DNA of 64,000 nucleotides from Mycolicibacterium sp. HK-90 (GCF_030486405.1 NZ_CP129613.1:1054001-1118000), one strand, 5' to 3'. Shown: positions 51,654-60,963, counted from the first letter of the stretch. The notes: generated by a model from the letters alone, not told the origin. Numbers and translations are program-made.

Positions 51654-52799
51654 ATGACTCGATTTCGCGTCGGGATCATGGATCCCACAATCGCCGCACG
51701 CCCGACCGCGGACGCCTTCACCCGGGCGAACTACCTGAGTGCCGTTGCCGCGGGCGTCGACTCGTTCTGGGTGCCGGACCACCTCAATGCGCTGTTCCCA
51801 CGGTCGCTGTGGCAGCCGAAGTTCTGCGGCGGCACCAAGCTGCTGCCATCGGCGGACGCCTATCTGGAGCCATGGACGATGCTGGGTAATCTCGCCGCTC
51901 GCAACCGGGTTGCCCGGCTCAGGTTGGGCGTCGGGGTGACAGACACCGGCCGACGCAATCCGGCTGTCACCGCGCAAGGCGCGGCCACCATGAACCTGCT
52001 CACCAAGGGCCGCTTCATCCTCGGTATCGGCGCCGGGGAGCGCGAGGGCAACGAACCGTACGGCGTGGACTGGTCGAAGCCGGTGGCCCGGTTCGAGGAG
52101 GCGATGGCGACAATCCGCACCCTGTGGGATTCGAATGGTGAACTGGTCAACCGTGATTCGCCATACTTTCCGCTGCGCAACGCGATCTTCGACCTGCCCG
52201 CCTACCGTGGACGCTGGCCCGAGATCTGGATCGCTGCGCATGGCCCGAGGATGTTGCGGGCCACCGGTCGTTACGCCGACGGATTCTTTCCCGCGTTCCC
52301 CCATGCGCCCCAGGAGTACGCCCAGCGTCTGGATGTCGTGCGGTCGGCTGCCTCCGATGCCGGGCGAGATCCGATGGCCATCACGCCGGCCCTCTGGCTC
52401 ATGGCCGTGCCGGTGCGCAGGCCCGAGGACCTCGACGAGGCGCTGGAATCTCCGGTGTTGAAGGCCGGTGCGTTGAATGCGCCCGACGACTTCTTTGCCC
52501 GCCACGGCGCCCAGCATCCGCTGGGAGTCGGCTTCGCAGGCGCGCAGGACATCTTGCCGCAGGACTGGGACGAGGAGACTGCGCTGTCCTACATCAAGTC
52601 GGTTCCGACGTCGGTGCTCCGGGAAATGTACCTGTGCGGGACCGTCGAAGAGATCGTCGAGCAGGCGGCAGAGTGGCGCGATCACGGTGTGCGGTATCTG
52701 GTGTTGGCGAACATCGGCCCGCTGCAGCACAAGCTCGGTAAGGGCCTGGCGTCCCAACTGCTGTACGGCCAGGTCATTCGGAAGGTCAAAAAGCTCTGA
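51654..52799 (+). CDS. LLM-class F420-dependent oxidoreductase (Rv2951c-like)
   Basis: This 381-aa luciferase-like TIM-barrel enzyme has AGVDSFWVPDHLNALFP near residue 33, GVGVTDTGRRNPAVTAQGAATMNLLTKGRFILGIGAGERE around 93-132, and PEIWIAAHGPRMLRATGRYADGFFP near 186. These are the F420-site signatures of the LLM class. Its closest known type is the phthiodiolone ketoreductase of M. tuberculosis (Rv2951c), so a keto-reduction in lipid synthesis is possible. It is not part of the conserved men order. Confidence 0.85.
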   Translation: MTRFRVGIMDPTIAARPTADAFTRANYLSAVAAGVDSFWVPDHLNALFPRSLWQPKFCGGTKLLPSADAYLEPWTMLGNLAARNRVARLRLGVGVTDTGRRNPAVTAQGAATMNLLTKGRFILGIGAGEREGNEPYGVDWSKPVARFEEAMATIRTLWDSNGELVNRDSPYFPLRNAIFDLPAYRGRWPEIWIAAHGPRMLRATGRYADGFFPAFPHAPQEYAQRLDVVRSAASDAGRDPMAITPALWLMAVPVRRPEDLDEALESPVLKAGALNAPDDFFARHGAQHPLGVGFAGAQDILPQDWDEETALSYIKSVPTSVLREMYLCGTVEEIVEQAAEWRDHGVRYLVLANIGPLQHKLGKGLASQLLYGQVIRKVKKL

Positions 52800-52803
52800 C
52801 GGC

Positions 52804-52868
52804 TGCTCTCGGAACCTGATATCGCCGGTGATATCGGGTTTCGGGGTCGGTCATGCCTTCGGGACAGG
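52804..52868 (+). repeat. Direct repeat copy 1 with GATATC palindrome
   Basis: This roughly 65-bp unit starts TGCTCTCGGAA, contains GATATCGCCGGTGATATC (52818-52835) and ends in GGTCGGTCATGCCTTCG plus a few bases. The second copy is 140 bp downstream. The palindrome is built of two GATATC sites around a central CCGG. Confidence 0.6.
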
Positions 52869-52943
52869 CCGGGTTTCGGCGGCGGCAGTGACGGCGGCGT
52901 GGATCACTTGCGTCACATCAGCACCGTGAGGGTCGGGGAGGTG

Positions 52944-53008
52944 TGCTCTGGAAGTGCGATATCGCCGGTGATATCGCGTTTGGAGGTCGGTCATGCCTTC
53001 GAGAGCGG
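52944..53008 (+). repeat. Direct repeat copy 2 with GATATC palindrome
   Basis: The second unit carries the same palindrome (52958-52975) and the same GGTCGGTCATGCCTTCG stretch, with a handful of base differences. It ends close to the stop of the hicB-like pseudogene. No gene lies between the copies. Confidence 0.6.
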
Positions 53009-53021
53009 CCGCCGAAGTGGA

Positions 53022-53368
53022 CTAGTAGAGATCTGCCAGTGACATCGCCGGACGGCCCGAGAGCTTGTGAATCATCCACTGGTTCAACGACACTCCCTGT
53101 TCGGCAGCCTCGACACTCAGCTTGGCGTGCAGAGCCGGCGGGAGGCGCACCAAGACCTTGCCGGTGTAGCGATGATCGGTCAGCGATGCCGGTGGGGTCT
53201 CGTCTGCGGCACCGAGGACACCAACTCCTCGGCCACCTTCTTCTCGACGGCGGCGATCGCGTCGTGCGCTGTGTCGCCGTTCGCCGACAGATTCGGAAAC
53301 TCAAGACATAACCCCAGGTACCAACCGTCATGGGGCATCCATTGAGCGCGGTAGGTGTACTCCGTCAT
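53022..53368 (-). pseudogene. Frameshifted HicB-type antitoxin gene
   Basis: The N-terminal half reads MTEYTYRAQWMPHDGWYLGLCLEFP then LSANGDTAHDAIAAVEKKVAEELV, a HicB-like RNase-H-fold domain. The frame then stops early at 53180. A different frame continues with LTDHRYTGKVLVRLPPALHAKL and SVEAAEQGVSLNQWMIHKLSG, the ribbon-helix-helix end of HicB proteins. The shift is near 53200-53215 and is most simply a 1-base loss. No hicA toxin gene is adjacent, so it is an orphan and probably inactive. Confidence 0.7.
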
Positions 53369-53456
53369 GCCGTGGATCATGGCCGCACCGGCCGACAACC
53401 CAAACGATGGCCTGATTTGTGGGGTACATGGCATAGACGCCATCGCGTCCGTCGCG

Positions 53457-53462
53457 AACACT
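53457..53462 (+). promoter_or_regulatory. -10 box of the GlxA-type regulator gene
   Basis: AACACT ends 6 nt before GTG 53469, the same box and spacing as at the MpaB-like gene. A short ATGGC-N6-GCCAT inverted repeat lies upstream at about 53428-53443. Confidence 0.4.
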
Positions 53463-53468
53463 GAAGAC

Positions 53469-54437
53469 GTGATGCGGTCGGTGGTGATCCTGGGCTACGC
53501 CGGAGTGCAGGCACTCGACGTGGTCGGGCCCTTCGACGTGTTCAGCAGCGCGACGCTGTGTCTTGCCGGCCAGGGCCGGTCCGAGGACGGTTACGCCGTC
53601 ACACTGGCATCCCTGGATGGCGGGCCCGTCACCACCCTGACCGGACTTGAGTTCGTCGCCGCCGCGCCGCCGGACCCGCGCACCGCGATCGACACGATCG
53701 TCATCCCCGGCGGTATCGGTGCCGACGCCGCGCGGGCCGACGCAGGCGTCGTCGACTGGATCAGCACCGCCTCACGCAACGCCCGTCGCGTGGTCAGCGT
53801 CTGCACCGGCGCGTTCCTCGCCGCCCAGGCCGGACTGCTCGACGGATGCCCCGCCACCACCCACTGGGCGTCGGCCGGTCGGATGGCTGACGAATTCCCC
53901 TCGGTGGCAGTCGATCCGGAGCCGATCTTCGTGAGAAGCTCCGAGCGGGTGTGGACGGCGGCCGGGGTGACCGCGGGTATCGACCTGGCCCTGTCGCTGG
54001 TCGAGGACGATTACGGCACCGATGTCGCCCAGACGGTGGCGCGTTACCTGGTGCTCTACCTGCGCCGCCCCGGTGGCCAGACCCAGTTCGCCGCGCCGGT
54101 CTGGATGCCGCGGGCCAAGCGCGCCCCGATCCGCGAGGTGCAGGAGACCATCGAGGCCGAACCCGGTGGAGCACACAGCATCTCCGAACTGGCTCGGCGC
54201 GCGAAGATGAGCCCCCGGCATTTCACCCGGGTGTTCACCGTCGAGGTCGGCGAGGCGCCCGGCGCCTACGTCGAGCGCATCCGCACCGATGCCGCGCGGC
54301 GCCAACTCGAGGAATCGGACGACACCGTCACCGTCATCGCCGCCCGCTGCGGGTTCGGCACCGCCGAGACCATGCGGCGCAACTTCGTCCGGCGCCTGGG
54401 CGTTTCACCCGACCAATATCGAAAAACCTTCGCCTGA
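53469..54437 (+). CDS. GlxA family regulator (DJ-1/PfpI plus AraC)
   Basis: This 322-aa protein joins an N-terminal DJ-1/PfpI-type domain (VVILGYAGVQALDVVGPFDVF, VIPGGIGAD, and RRVVSVCTGAFLAAQAGLL with a conserved Cys near residue 115) to a C-terminal AraC helix-turn-helix pair (SISELARRAKMSPRHFTRVF and VTVIAARCGFGTAETMRRNF). Such proteins activate catabolic genes. It starts at GTG after a -10-like box. It lies 13 nt before an isonitrile-hydratase-like gene, which it probably regulates. The ligand is unknown. Confidence 0.88.
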   Translation: MMRSVVILGYAGVQALDVVGPFDVFSSATLCLAGQGRSEDGYAVTLASLDGGPVTTLTGLEFVAAAPPDPRTAIDTIVIPGGIGADAARADAGVVDWISTASRNARRVVSVCTGAFLAAQAGLLDGCPATTHWASAGRMADEFPSVAVDPEPIFVRSSERVWTAAGVTAGIDLALSLVEDDYGTDVAQTVARYLVLYLRRPGGQTQFAAPVWMPRAKRAPIREVQETIEAEPGGAHSISELARRAKMSPRHFTRVFTVEVGEAPGAYVERIRTDAARRQLEESDDTVTVIAARCGFGTAETMRRNFVRRLGVSPDQYRKTFA

Positions 54438-54450
54438 AAGGGAATACATC

Positions 54451-55170
54451 ATGCAGATCGCCATCGTCCTGTACCCGGGATTCACCGCGCTCGATTTCAT
54501 CGGGCCATACGAGATCCTGCATCGCCTGCCCGACACCGAGGTCAGGTTCGTCTGGCACGAGCCCGGCCCGATCACCGCGGATTCCGGTGTCCTGGTGGTC
54601 GGCGCAACGCATTCGTTCGCCGAAACGCCGTCGCCCGACCTGGTTCTGGTCCCCGGTGGGCCGACGACCGTCGAACATGCCCGTGACGAGAAGGTGCTCG
54701 CTTGGTTGCGTCAGGCCCACCAGACCGCGGAATGGACGACGTCGGTGTGCTCGGGATCGTTGCTGCTGGCCGCGGCCGGCATTCTGGACGGCCGCCGCGC
54801 CACATCGCATTGGCTGGTGCTGCCCGCGCTCAAGACCTTCGGTGTCACGGCGGTGGGGGACCAGCGCATCGTCGACGCCGGCGATCAGATCGTGACCGCG
54901 GCGGGGGTGTCCGCGGGCATCGACCTGGCGATGTGGCTGGCGGGGCAGATCGCCGGTGAGTCGAAGGCCAAGGCCATCCAGCTCGGCATCGAATACGACC
55001 CGCAACCGCCCTTCGATTCCGGTCACGTTTCCAAGGCGTCCGCGGCGACCAAGGCCGCGGCCACCGCCCTGCTGTCGAAGGACGTGATGAAACCGGCCCT
55101 GCTCAAGGCGAGCACGCTGATGCTGTGGGATCAGGCGGTCCGGAAAGTGCGCGGGCGCCACAGCGCGTGA
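54451..55170 (+). CDS. DJ-1/PfpI family protein, isonitrile hydratase-like
   Basis: This 239-aa cytoplasmic protein has the DJ-1/PfpI fold: IAIVLYPGFTALDFIGPYEILHRLP at the start, LVLVPGGPTTVEHARD, and the nucleophile in TSVCSGSLLLAAAGIL near residue 101, followed by RRATSHWLVLPAL. This arrangement matches isonitrile hydratase (InhA of Pseudomonas) and related enzymes. A C-terminal helical extension (ATKAAATALLSKDVMKPALLKASTLML) is unusual. It follows the AraC-type regulator by 13 nt with an AAAGGG site. The substrate is not confirmed. Confidence 0.82.
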   Translation: MQIAIVLYPGFTALDFIGPYEILHRLPDTEVRFVWHEPGPITADSGVLVVGATHSFAETPSPDLVLVPGGPTTVEHARDEKVLAWLRQAHQTAEWTTSVCSGSLLLAAAGILDGRRATSHWLVLPALKTFGVTAVGDQRIVDAGDQIVTAAGVSAGIDLAMWLAGQIAGESKAKAIQLGIEYDPQPPFDSGHVSKASAATKAAATALLSKDVMKPALLKASTLMLWDQAVRKVRGRHSA

Positions 55171-55203
55171 GCGCTCAGACAGCCAGAGCGCGTGAGCGCT
55201 CAG
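55162..55203 (+). promoter_or_regulatory. Two TGAGCGCTCA palindromes before bpoC
   Basis: The 17-bp unit AGCGCGTGAGCGCTCAG occurs at 55162-55178 and 55187-55203, 25 bp apart. Each holds the perfect 10-bp palindrome TGAGCGCTCA, a form often bound by TetR proteins. The first copy includes the stop codon of the preceding gene. Confidence 0.5.
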
Positions 55204-55221
55204 GCGGCGGAGGGCCTGAAG

Positions 55222-55227
55222 TAGGGT
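55222..55227 (+). promoter_or_regulatory. -10 box of the bpoC gene
   Basis: TAGGGT fits TANNNT and ends 7 nt before the GTG at 55235. It lies just after the TGAGCGCTCA repeats, so a protein bound there could block the promoter. Confidence 0.4.
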
Positions 55228-55234
55228 CGGCCGG

Positions 55235-56017
55235 GTGAACCTGGCTTATGACGACCGAGGCAAGGGCGATGCGGTGCTGTTGATCGCCGGCCGTGGCGGC
55301 GCCGGCCGGACCTGGCACCTGCATCAGGTACCTGCGCTGCAGCGGGCCGGCTACCGCGTCATCACCTTCGACAATCGTGGGATCGGCGCCACCGAGAACG
55401 CCGAGGGGTTCGGAACCGAGCAGATGGTGGCCGACACCGCCGAACTGATCGAGAAGCTCGACGCCGCCCCCGCGCACATCGTGGGTGTGTCGATGGGCTC
55501 GTTCATCGCCCAGGAACTGATGCTCGCCCGTCCTGAACTGGTGCGATCGGCGGTGTTGATGGCCACCCGCGGCCGTCACGACCGGGCGCGCGAGTTCTTC
55601 CGCACCGCCGAGCGCGACCTTGCGGCCTCGGGCGTTCAGCTGCCGCCGACGTTCGACGCCAAGCTCCGGATGATGGAGAGCTTCTCGCCCAAGACCCTGA
55701 ACGACGACCGCCTGGTGCGCGACTGGAGCGAGATGTTCACCATGTGGCCCACGAAGCAGACGCCGGGGTTGCTCGCCCAGTCCGACGCCGCTCCGCAGGG
55801 CAACCGGCTCCCGGCCTATCAGGCCATCACCGCGCCGGTGCTGGTGATCGGTTTCGCCGACGACGTGGTGCTGCCGCCGCACCTGGGCCGCGAAGTGGCC
55901 GACGCGATTCCCACTGCCCGCTACCTGGAGATCGCCGACACCGGTCACCTGGGTTTCATCGAGCGGCCGGAGGCCGTCAACACCGCGCTACTCGAATTCC
56001 TCGGCGAACAGCACTGA
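55235..56017 (+). CDS. bpoC: Alpha/beta hydrolase BpoC (possible MenH)
   Basis: This 260-aa alpha/beta hydrolase has GRGGAGRTWHLHQV near the start, ITFDNRGIGATEN, the nucleophile elbow GVSMGSFIAQEL, a late GFADDVVLPPH acid region and GHLGFIERP with the His. The order bpoC-menD and the position match Rv0554. It has been proposed to act as MenH (SHCHC synthase) in menaquinone synthesis, although it was first named as a bromoperoxidase. The GTG start follows a -10-like box. Confidence 0.88.
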   Translation: MNLAYDDRGKGDAVLLIAGRGGAGRTWHLHQVPALQRAGYRVITFDNRGIGATENAEGFGTEQMVADTAELIEKLDAAPAHIVGVSMGSFIAQELMLARPELVRSAVLMATRGRHDRAREFFRTAERDLAASGVQLPPTFDAKLRMMESFSPKTLNDDRLVRDWSEMFTMWPTKQTPGLLAQSDAAPQGNRLPAYQAITAPVLVIGFADDVVLPPHLGREVADAIPTARYLEIADTGHLGFIERPEAVNTALLEFLGEQH

Positions 56018-56033
56018 CACATAAGGTGGAGAG

Positions 56034-57671
56034 GTGAACCCCTCGACGGCACAGGCGCGCGTAGTCGTCGACGAGCTGATCCGCGGCGGTGTCCGCGACG
56101 TCGTGCTGTGCCCGGGGTCGCGTAACGCTCCGCTGGCCTTCGCGCTGTCCGATGCCGACCGGGCCGGCCGGATTCGCCTGCACGTCCGCATCGACGAGCG
56201 CACCGCCGGCTACCTGGCCGTCGGGCTTGCCGTGGCGGAACGCGCGCCGGTCTGTATCGCCATGACCTCGGGCACCGCGGTGGCCAACCTCGGACCTGCG
56301 GTGGTGGAGGCGAACTATGCCCGGGTGCCGCTGGTCGTGTTGAGCGCCAACCGGCCCTATGAGCTGTTGGGGACGGGCGCCAACCAGACGTTCGAGCAGC
56401 TGGGTTATTTCGGGACCCAGGTCCGCGCGAACATCAGCCTCGGTCTGGCCCCCGACCTGAGTGGGGCGCACCCCGGCGAACTCGATTCGCTCAACGCCCA
56501 GTGGCGTTCGGCGACCTGCCGGGTGCTGGTGGCGGCCACCGGATCGCGCAGCGCCAACGCCGGCCCGGTGCAGTTCGACATCCCGCTGCGGGAGCCGCTG
56601 GTTCCCGACAGCGCGCACGCGGACACGTCGTTCCCGGCGGGCCGCCCGGACGGCAAACCGTGGACCTATACGCCGCCGGTGAGCTTCGATCAGCCGCTGG
56701 AGATCGATCTCACCCCGGACACCGTGGTGATCGCCGGACACGGCGCCGGGGTGAATCCCAACCTGGCCGGGTTGCCGACGGTGGCCGAACCCACCGCGCC
56801 GCTGCCAGAGAATCCGCTGCACCCGCTGGCGTTGCGCCTGGTCCATCCGAAGCAGGTCATCATGCTGGGCCGGCCCACGCTGCACCGGCCGGTGTCGGCG
56901 TTGCTGGCCGACCCGGCGGTCCCGGTGTACGCACTGACCACGGGCCCGCGCTGGCCCGACGTCTCGGGCAACTCGATGGCCACCGGCACCCGGGCGGTCA
57001 CGTCGGGAACCCCGGATCCGGCCTGGCTGAACAGGTGCGCCGAGGTCAACCGGCATGCGGTGTCGGCAGTGCGCCGGCAACTCGCGACGCACCCGCTGAC
57101 CACCGGACTGCATGTGGCCGCCGCGGTCGCCGATGCTTTGCGGCCGGGGGATCAGTTGGTGCTCGGCGCCTCCAATCCGGTACGCGACGTCGCCCTGGTC
57201 GGGCTGAGCACCGAGGGCATCAAGGTGCGGTCCAACCGTGGCGTCGCCGGCATCGACGGCACGGTGTCGACGGCGATCGGGGCGGCCTTGGCACACCAGG
57301 GCCGGACCATCGCGCTGATCGGGGACCTGACCTTCGTGCACGACAGCTCGGGGCTGTTGATCGGGCCCACCGAGCCGACCCCGCGCGACCTGACCATCGT
57401 GGTGTCGAACGACAACGGCGGTGGCATCTTCGAGCTGCTGGAACAGGGTGACCCGCGGTTCTCGGACGTGTCGTCGCGGGTGTTCGGTACCCCGCACGAC
57501 GTGGATGTCGCGGCGTTGTGCCGGGCGTATCACGTCGAGTGCGATCAGGTGGAGGCCGCCTCGCTCGGCGCGGCCCTGGCCGAGCCGTTCGAGGGCATGC
57601 GGGTGCTGGAGGTGAAGGCCGACCGGTCGTCGCTGCGTGCTCTGCACGCGTCGATCAAGGCGGCCCTGTGA
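56034..57671 (+). CDS. menD: 2-succinyl-5-enolpyruvyl-6-hydroxy-3-cyclohexene-1-carboxylate synthase
   Basis: MenD is the thiamine-diphosphate enzyme that joins isochorismate and 2-oxoglutarate to give SEPHCHC in menaquinone synthesis. The 545-aa product has [32 protein letters not shown] with the cofactor Glu, [18 protein letters not shown], and the ThDP/Mg motif [13 protein letters not shown] near residue 433 with [11 protein letters not shown] after it. Length and motifs match the family. It starts at GTG with GGTGGAGAG upstream and overlaps the next gene by 4 nt. Confidence 0.96.
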   Translation: MNPSTAQARVVVDELIRGGVRDVVLCPGSRNAPLAFALSDADRAGRIRLHVRIDERTAGYLAVGLAVAERAPVCIAMTSGTAVANLGPAVVEANYARVPLVVLSANRPYELLGTGANQTFEQLGYFGTQVRANISLGLAPDLSGAHPGELDSLNAQWRSATCRVLVAATGSRSANAGPVQFDIPLREPLVPDSAHADTSFPAGRPDGKPWTYTPPVSFDQPLEIDLTPDTVVIAGHGAGVNPNLAGLPTVAEPTAPLPENPLHPLALRLVHPKQVIMLGRPTLHRPVSALLADPAVPVYALTTGPRWPDVSGNSMATGTRAVTSGTPDPAWLNRCAEVNRHAVSAVRRQLATHPLTTGLHVAAAVADALRPGDQLVLGASNPVRDVALVGLSTEGIKVRSNRGVAGIDGTVSTAIGAALAHQGRTIALIGDLTFVHDSSGLLIGPTEPTPRDLTIVVSNDNGGGIFELLEQGDPRFSDVSSRVFGTPHDVDVAALCRAYHVECDQVEAASLGAALAEPFEGMRVLEVKADRSSLRALHASIKAAL

Positions 57672-58192
57672 GACCGGCGCAGATCGCGGCGCGATGCCGG
57701 GCAATGGTGCAGCCCCTCGTCCCGCACCTGTACGGCGAACCCGGGGAGTCCCGGTCGCAGCGGATCATCCGGCGCGTGCGCATCGGTGTGGTGATCGCCG
57801 CCTGCCTGGTGACGTTGCAGTCGGTGCTGCTGGTGCTGGGCGCCTGGCGCAATGACCAGCAGATCGAGCGGAACATGGGGGTGGCGGCCGCCGAGGTGCT
57901 CAGCGCGGGGCCGCGCCGGTCGACGATCGAGTTCGTCACGCCGGACCGCGTCACCTACCGTCCCGAGCTGGGCGTGCTGTATCCGTCCGAGCTCGACACC
58001 GGCATGCGGATCTACGTCGAGTACGACAAGAACAACCCGGACCTGGTGCGGGTGCGCGACCGCAACGCCTCGCTGGCGATCATCCCGGCCGGGTCGATCG
58101 CCGTGGTGGGCTGGCTGGTCGCGGGAGCCGCGTTGGTGGTGTTGGGCTTCGTGCAGCGACGAAGGAGCCGGGTCAGCTCGTCGGTGCCTTGA
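57668..58192 (+). CDS. DUF3592 membrane protein (Rv0556-like)
   Basis: This 174-aa protein has two membrane helices ([22 protein letters not shown], about residues 38-60, and [20 protein letters not shown] near 144) with an extracytoplasmic DUF3592 domain between them ([42 protein letters not shown]). It starts at GTG within the menD stop (GTGA). The position matches Rv0556. Linkage to menD is conserved, but its function is unknown. It overlaps the convergent DsbA-like gene by 20 nt. Confidence 0.88.
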   Translation: MRPAQIAARCRAMVQPLVPHLYGEPGESRSQRIIRRVRIGVVIAACLVTLQSVLLVLGAWRNDQQIERNMGVAAAEVLSAGPRRSTIEFVTPDRVTYRPELGVLYPSELDTGMRIYVEYDKNNPDLVRVRDRNASLAIIPAGSIAVVGWLVAGAALVVLGFVQRRRSRVSSSVP

Positions 58193-58865
58193 GCAGCTTG
58201 GCCAGCCATTCGGGATCGCTGATCTCCACGACCTCCTCGCCGATCAGGTCGTAGACCGTCGGGGTGGCCACCTCGTAGGTGGTTTCGCCGAGCAGGTCGG
58301 CGTTGGCCTCGTTGAGCAGTTCGGAGTCGACGGCCTCCTCGCCGGCCGTGATCTTGCCGGTCTGCTCGGCGCCGACCCCGCTCTCGGAGGCCATGGCGGC
58401 GATATCGTCGTCGGTCGGGCCGGGCGAGCCCTCGGGTTCCTGGTGTCCCCACAGGTCTTGCACGAAGGCCTGGAACGCCGTCCCGGTGGTGCCCGGACCC
58501 GCCGCCAGGAACATGGCGTTGGCCACCCGGGCCGAGTAGTCGGTGAACCCTTGGTCCAGGAACGTCAGCGGCCGGTAGATCACCGCGAGCTGGCCCGTGC
58601 CGACGGCGGTGGCGATGTCGTCGCCCGTGTCGTGCTGGAGGCGCGCGCACGCCGGGCACTGCGGTTCGGTGAACACCTCGATCTGGGCACGGGCATCCGG
58701 GTAGCCGATCAGGATGCCCCAGCCGTCCTCGGTGATCTCGCTGCCCGGCCGTTCGCCACTGGCCTGCCCACTGCCGTCGACCAGCCGCGTACAACCGGTG
58801 ATGGACCCCGCAACGGACAGGGCCAGCACGGCCAGCATCGCGGCGGCAACGCGCGACATTCGCAT
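58173..58865 (-). CDS. DsbA-like thiol oxidoreductase lipoprotein
   Basis: This 230-aa protein has a signal peptide and a lipobox-type SITGC, then a DsbA/thioredoxin-fold domain with the CPAC active site ([11 protein letters not shown], near residue 70) and a helical insert ([10 protein letters not shown] ... DLWGHQEP). A late TVYDLIGEE region lies where the cis-Pro loop is expected. It should act on the outer membrane face as a disulfide oxidase or isomerase. It converges on the DUF3592 gene with a 20-nt overlap. Its partner is unknown. Confidence 0.85.
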   Translation of the reverse strand: MRMSRVAAAMLAVLALSVAGSITGCTRLVDGSGQASGERPGSEITEDGWGILIGYPDARAQIEVFTEPQCPACARLQHDTGDDIATAVGTGQLAVIYRPLTFLDQGFTDYSARVANAMFLAAGPGTTGTAFQAFVQDLWGHQEPEGSPGPTDDDIAAMASESGVGAEQTGKITAGEEAVDSELLNEANADLLGETTYEVATPTVYDLIGEEVVEISDPEWLAKLLKAPTS

Positions 58866-58955
58866 GCCGCAACCCTAGCGCCCGAGCATCAGGTTTTCGC
58901 GTGTCGTATCCCCGGTCGCTACCTTTGCGACAGGTGCCGCTGCGAACATTCTGGT

Positions 58956-60083
58956 GTGCGCGTTGCAATCGTTGCAGAGTCGTTCCTCCCGAATGTCAAC
59001 GGCGTCACCAACTCGGTGCTTCGGGTGATCGAGCATCTCCGCCGCACCGGTCACGAGGTACTCGTCATCGCCCCGGACACCCCGCGCGGTCAGGCTCCGG
59101 CCGAGCGTGTGCACGACGGGGTCCGGGTACACCGGGTGCCCTCCCGGATGTTCCCCAAGGTCACCTCGTTGCCGTTGGGGGTGCCCCGGCCGCGAATGGT
59201 GAATGTGTTGCGGGGCTTCGACCCCGACGTCGTGCATCTGGCCTCACCGGCGCTGCTGGGCTGGGGTGGAGTCCACGCCGCCCGGCACCTGGGTGTCCCG
59301 TCCGTGGCGGTGTTCCAGACCGACGTCGCCGGTTTCGCCGAGAGTTATGGGGTCGGCATGCTGTCGCGGGCGTCGTGGGCCTGGACCCGGCGCCTGCACA
59401 GCAAGGCCGACCGGACTCTGGCCCCGTCCACGTCGGCGATGGAAAACCTTGAGGCCCATCGGATTCCGCGGGTGTTCAAGTGGGCTCGCGGTGTCGACAT
59501 CACCGGCTTCGCCCCGTCGGCCCGCGATGAGCAGCTGCGGACCTCCTGGTCGCCCGACGGCAAGCCGATCGTCGGGTTCGTCGGGCGGTTGGCGCCCGAG
59601 AAGCATGTGGAGCGGTTGGCCGTGCTGGCCGGACGCGATGACCTGCAACTGGTGGTGGTGGGTGACGGGGTGGACCGGGCCAAGCTCGAAACCGTCCTGC
59701 CGTCAGCGGTTTTCACCGGCGAGCTGCGGGGTGAGGCGCTGGCCGCGGCGTATGCCAGCATGGACGTCTTCGTCCACCCCGGCGAGCACGAGACGTTCTG
59801 CCAGGCCGTGCAGGAGGCGATGGCCTCGGGCCTGCCGGTGATCGCCCCCGATGCCGGTGGCCCGCGTGACCTGGTGGCGCCGTACCGCACCGGCCTGCTG
59901 CTGGCGGTCGGCGAGTTCGAAGCGGCCCTGCCCGCATCGGTCGAACACCTGATCGCCGAGCGGTCGCGCTATTCGGTGGCCGCCCGCCGCAGTGTGTTGG
60001 GCCGCACCTGGCCGGCCATCTGCGATGAGCTGATCGGGCACTACGAGGCCGTGCAGGGCCTGCGCCGGCTGCGCGCCGCCTGA
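58956..60083 (+). CDS. mgtA: GDP-mannose-dependent alpha-mannosyltransferase
   Basis: This 375-aa GT-B glycosyltransferase (GT4) has [21 protein letters not shown] at the N-terminus, [41 protein letters not shown] near residue 207, and the nucleotide-sugar motif [32 protein letters not shown]. It mannosylates glycolipid acceptors in PIM/LAM-type synthesis. The GTG at 58956 was chosen because an AACATT box ends 5 nt before it. The position matches Rv0557 (mgtA, formerly pimB). Confidence 0.93.
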   Translation: MRVAIVAESFLPNVNGVTNSVLRVIEHLRRTGHEVLVIAPDTPRGQAPAERVHDGVRVHRVPSRMFPKVTSLPLGVPRPRMVNVLRGFDPDVVHLASPALLGWGGVHAARHLGVPSVAVFQTDVAGFAESYGVGMLSRASWAWTRRLHSKADRTLAPSTSAMENLEAHRIPRVFKWARGVDITGFAPSARDEQLRTSWSPDGKPIVGFVGRLAPEKHVERLAVLAGRDDLQLVVVGDGVDRAKLETVLPSAVFTGELRGEALAAAYASMDVFVHPGEHETFCQAVQEAMASGLPVIAPDAGGPRDLVAPYRTGLLLAVGEFEAALPASVEHLIAERSRYSVAARRSVLGRTWPAICDELIGHYEAVQGLRRLRAA

Positions 60084-60091
60084 CGGGCGAC

Positions 60092-60916
60092 TCAGGAGCG
60101 GATGAACTCCAGCAGATCGGCCATGATGGTCTCGGCGTGCGTGGTCGGCATCCCGTGCGGGAAGCCCGGGTAGGTCTTGAGCGTCGAGTTCGGCAGGAGC
60201 TCGGCCGACAGCGGCCCCGAGTTCGCGTACGGCACGATCTGGTCGTCGTCGCCGTGCATGACCAATGACGGCAGGGTGATCTTCTTCAGGTCCTCGGTGA
60301 AGTCCGTCTGGGAGAACGCCACGATGCCGTCGTAATGCGCCTTGGCGTCGCCCATCATGCCCTGGCGCCACCAGTTCGCGATGATGGCCTCCGACGGTTC
60401 CACGCCGTCCCGGTTGAAGCCGTAGAACGGTCCTGAGGGCAGGGCCCGGTAGAACTCGGACCGGTTGGCCGCCAACTGGGCCTGCAGGTCGTCGAACACC
60501 GATTTGGGCAGGCCGCCCGGATTGGCCTCGGTCTGCACCATCAGCGGCGGCACCGAGCTGATCAGGACCGCATGAGCGGCTCGGTCCAGCCCGTGGCGGG
60601 CCAGATAGTGCACCAACTCGCCGCCGCCGGTGGAGTGCCCCACATGGATGGCGTCGTGCAGGTCGAGGTGGTGGACCACGGCGGCGAGGTCGTCGGCGTA
60701 GTGGTCCATGTCGTGGCCGTCGGCCACATGCGACGAGCGACCGTGGCCGCGCCGATCGTGGGCGACGACGCGGAAGCCGTGCTGCAGGAAGAACAGCATG
60801 AAGGTGTCCCAGTCGTCGGCGGACAACGGCCAGCCGTGGCTGAACACGATGGGTTGGCCCGAACCCCAATCCCGATAGAAAATCTCGACGTTGTCGGAAG
60901 TCGTGATCTTAGGCAT
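60092..60916 (-). CDS. Alpha/beta hydrolase, non-haem chloroperoxidase-like
   Basis: This 274-aa hydrolase has FSHGWPLSADDW near residue 25, AHDRRGHGRSS, the nucleophile elbow VGHSTGGGELVHYLAR near residue 94, VMHGDDDQIVP with the acid, and GFPHGMPTTH with the catalytic His. This matches the cofactor-free haloperoxidase/esterase group. It is convergent with mgtA. The physiological substrate is unknown; perhydrolase activity is a family trait. Its start is 47 bp from the aconitase stop on the same strand. Confidence 0.9.
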   Translation of the reverse strand: MPKITTSDNVEIFYRDWGSGQPIVFSHGWPLSADDWDTFMLFFLQHGFRVVAHDRRGHGRSSHVADGHDMDHYADDLAAVVHHLDLHDAIHVGHSTGGGELVHYLARHGLDRAAHAVLISSVPPLMVQTEANPGGLPKSVFDDLQAQLAANRSEFYRALPSGPFYGFNRDGVEPSEAIIANWWRQGMMGDAKAHYDGIVAFSQTDFTEDLKKITLPSLVMHGDDDQIVPYANSGPLSAELLPNSTLKTYPGFPHGMPTTHAETIMADLLEFIRS

Positions 60917-60963
60917 GTTCTCGACGCTACGCCCGTTTCGGCAGCTCGAGACCGGTTTCGCGG

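Noticed and set aside
52800..53021. CRISPR-like repeats
   Set aside because: Only two copies of about 65 bp, with no regular spacers and no cas gene in the window.
53368..53468. A hicA toxin gene next to hicB
   Set aside because: No frame of the right length with a double-stranded-RNA-binding-like pattern was found on either side.
57852..58955. Plus-strand frame that extends mgtA upstream by 368 codons
   Set aside because: It crosses the DUF3592 and DsbA-like genes in another frame; a -10-like box and GTG at 58956 give a normal MgtA start.
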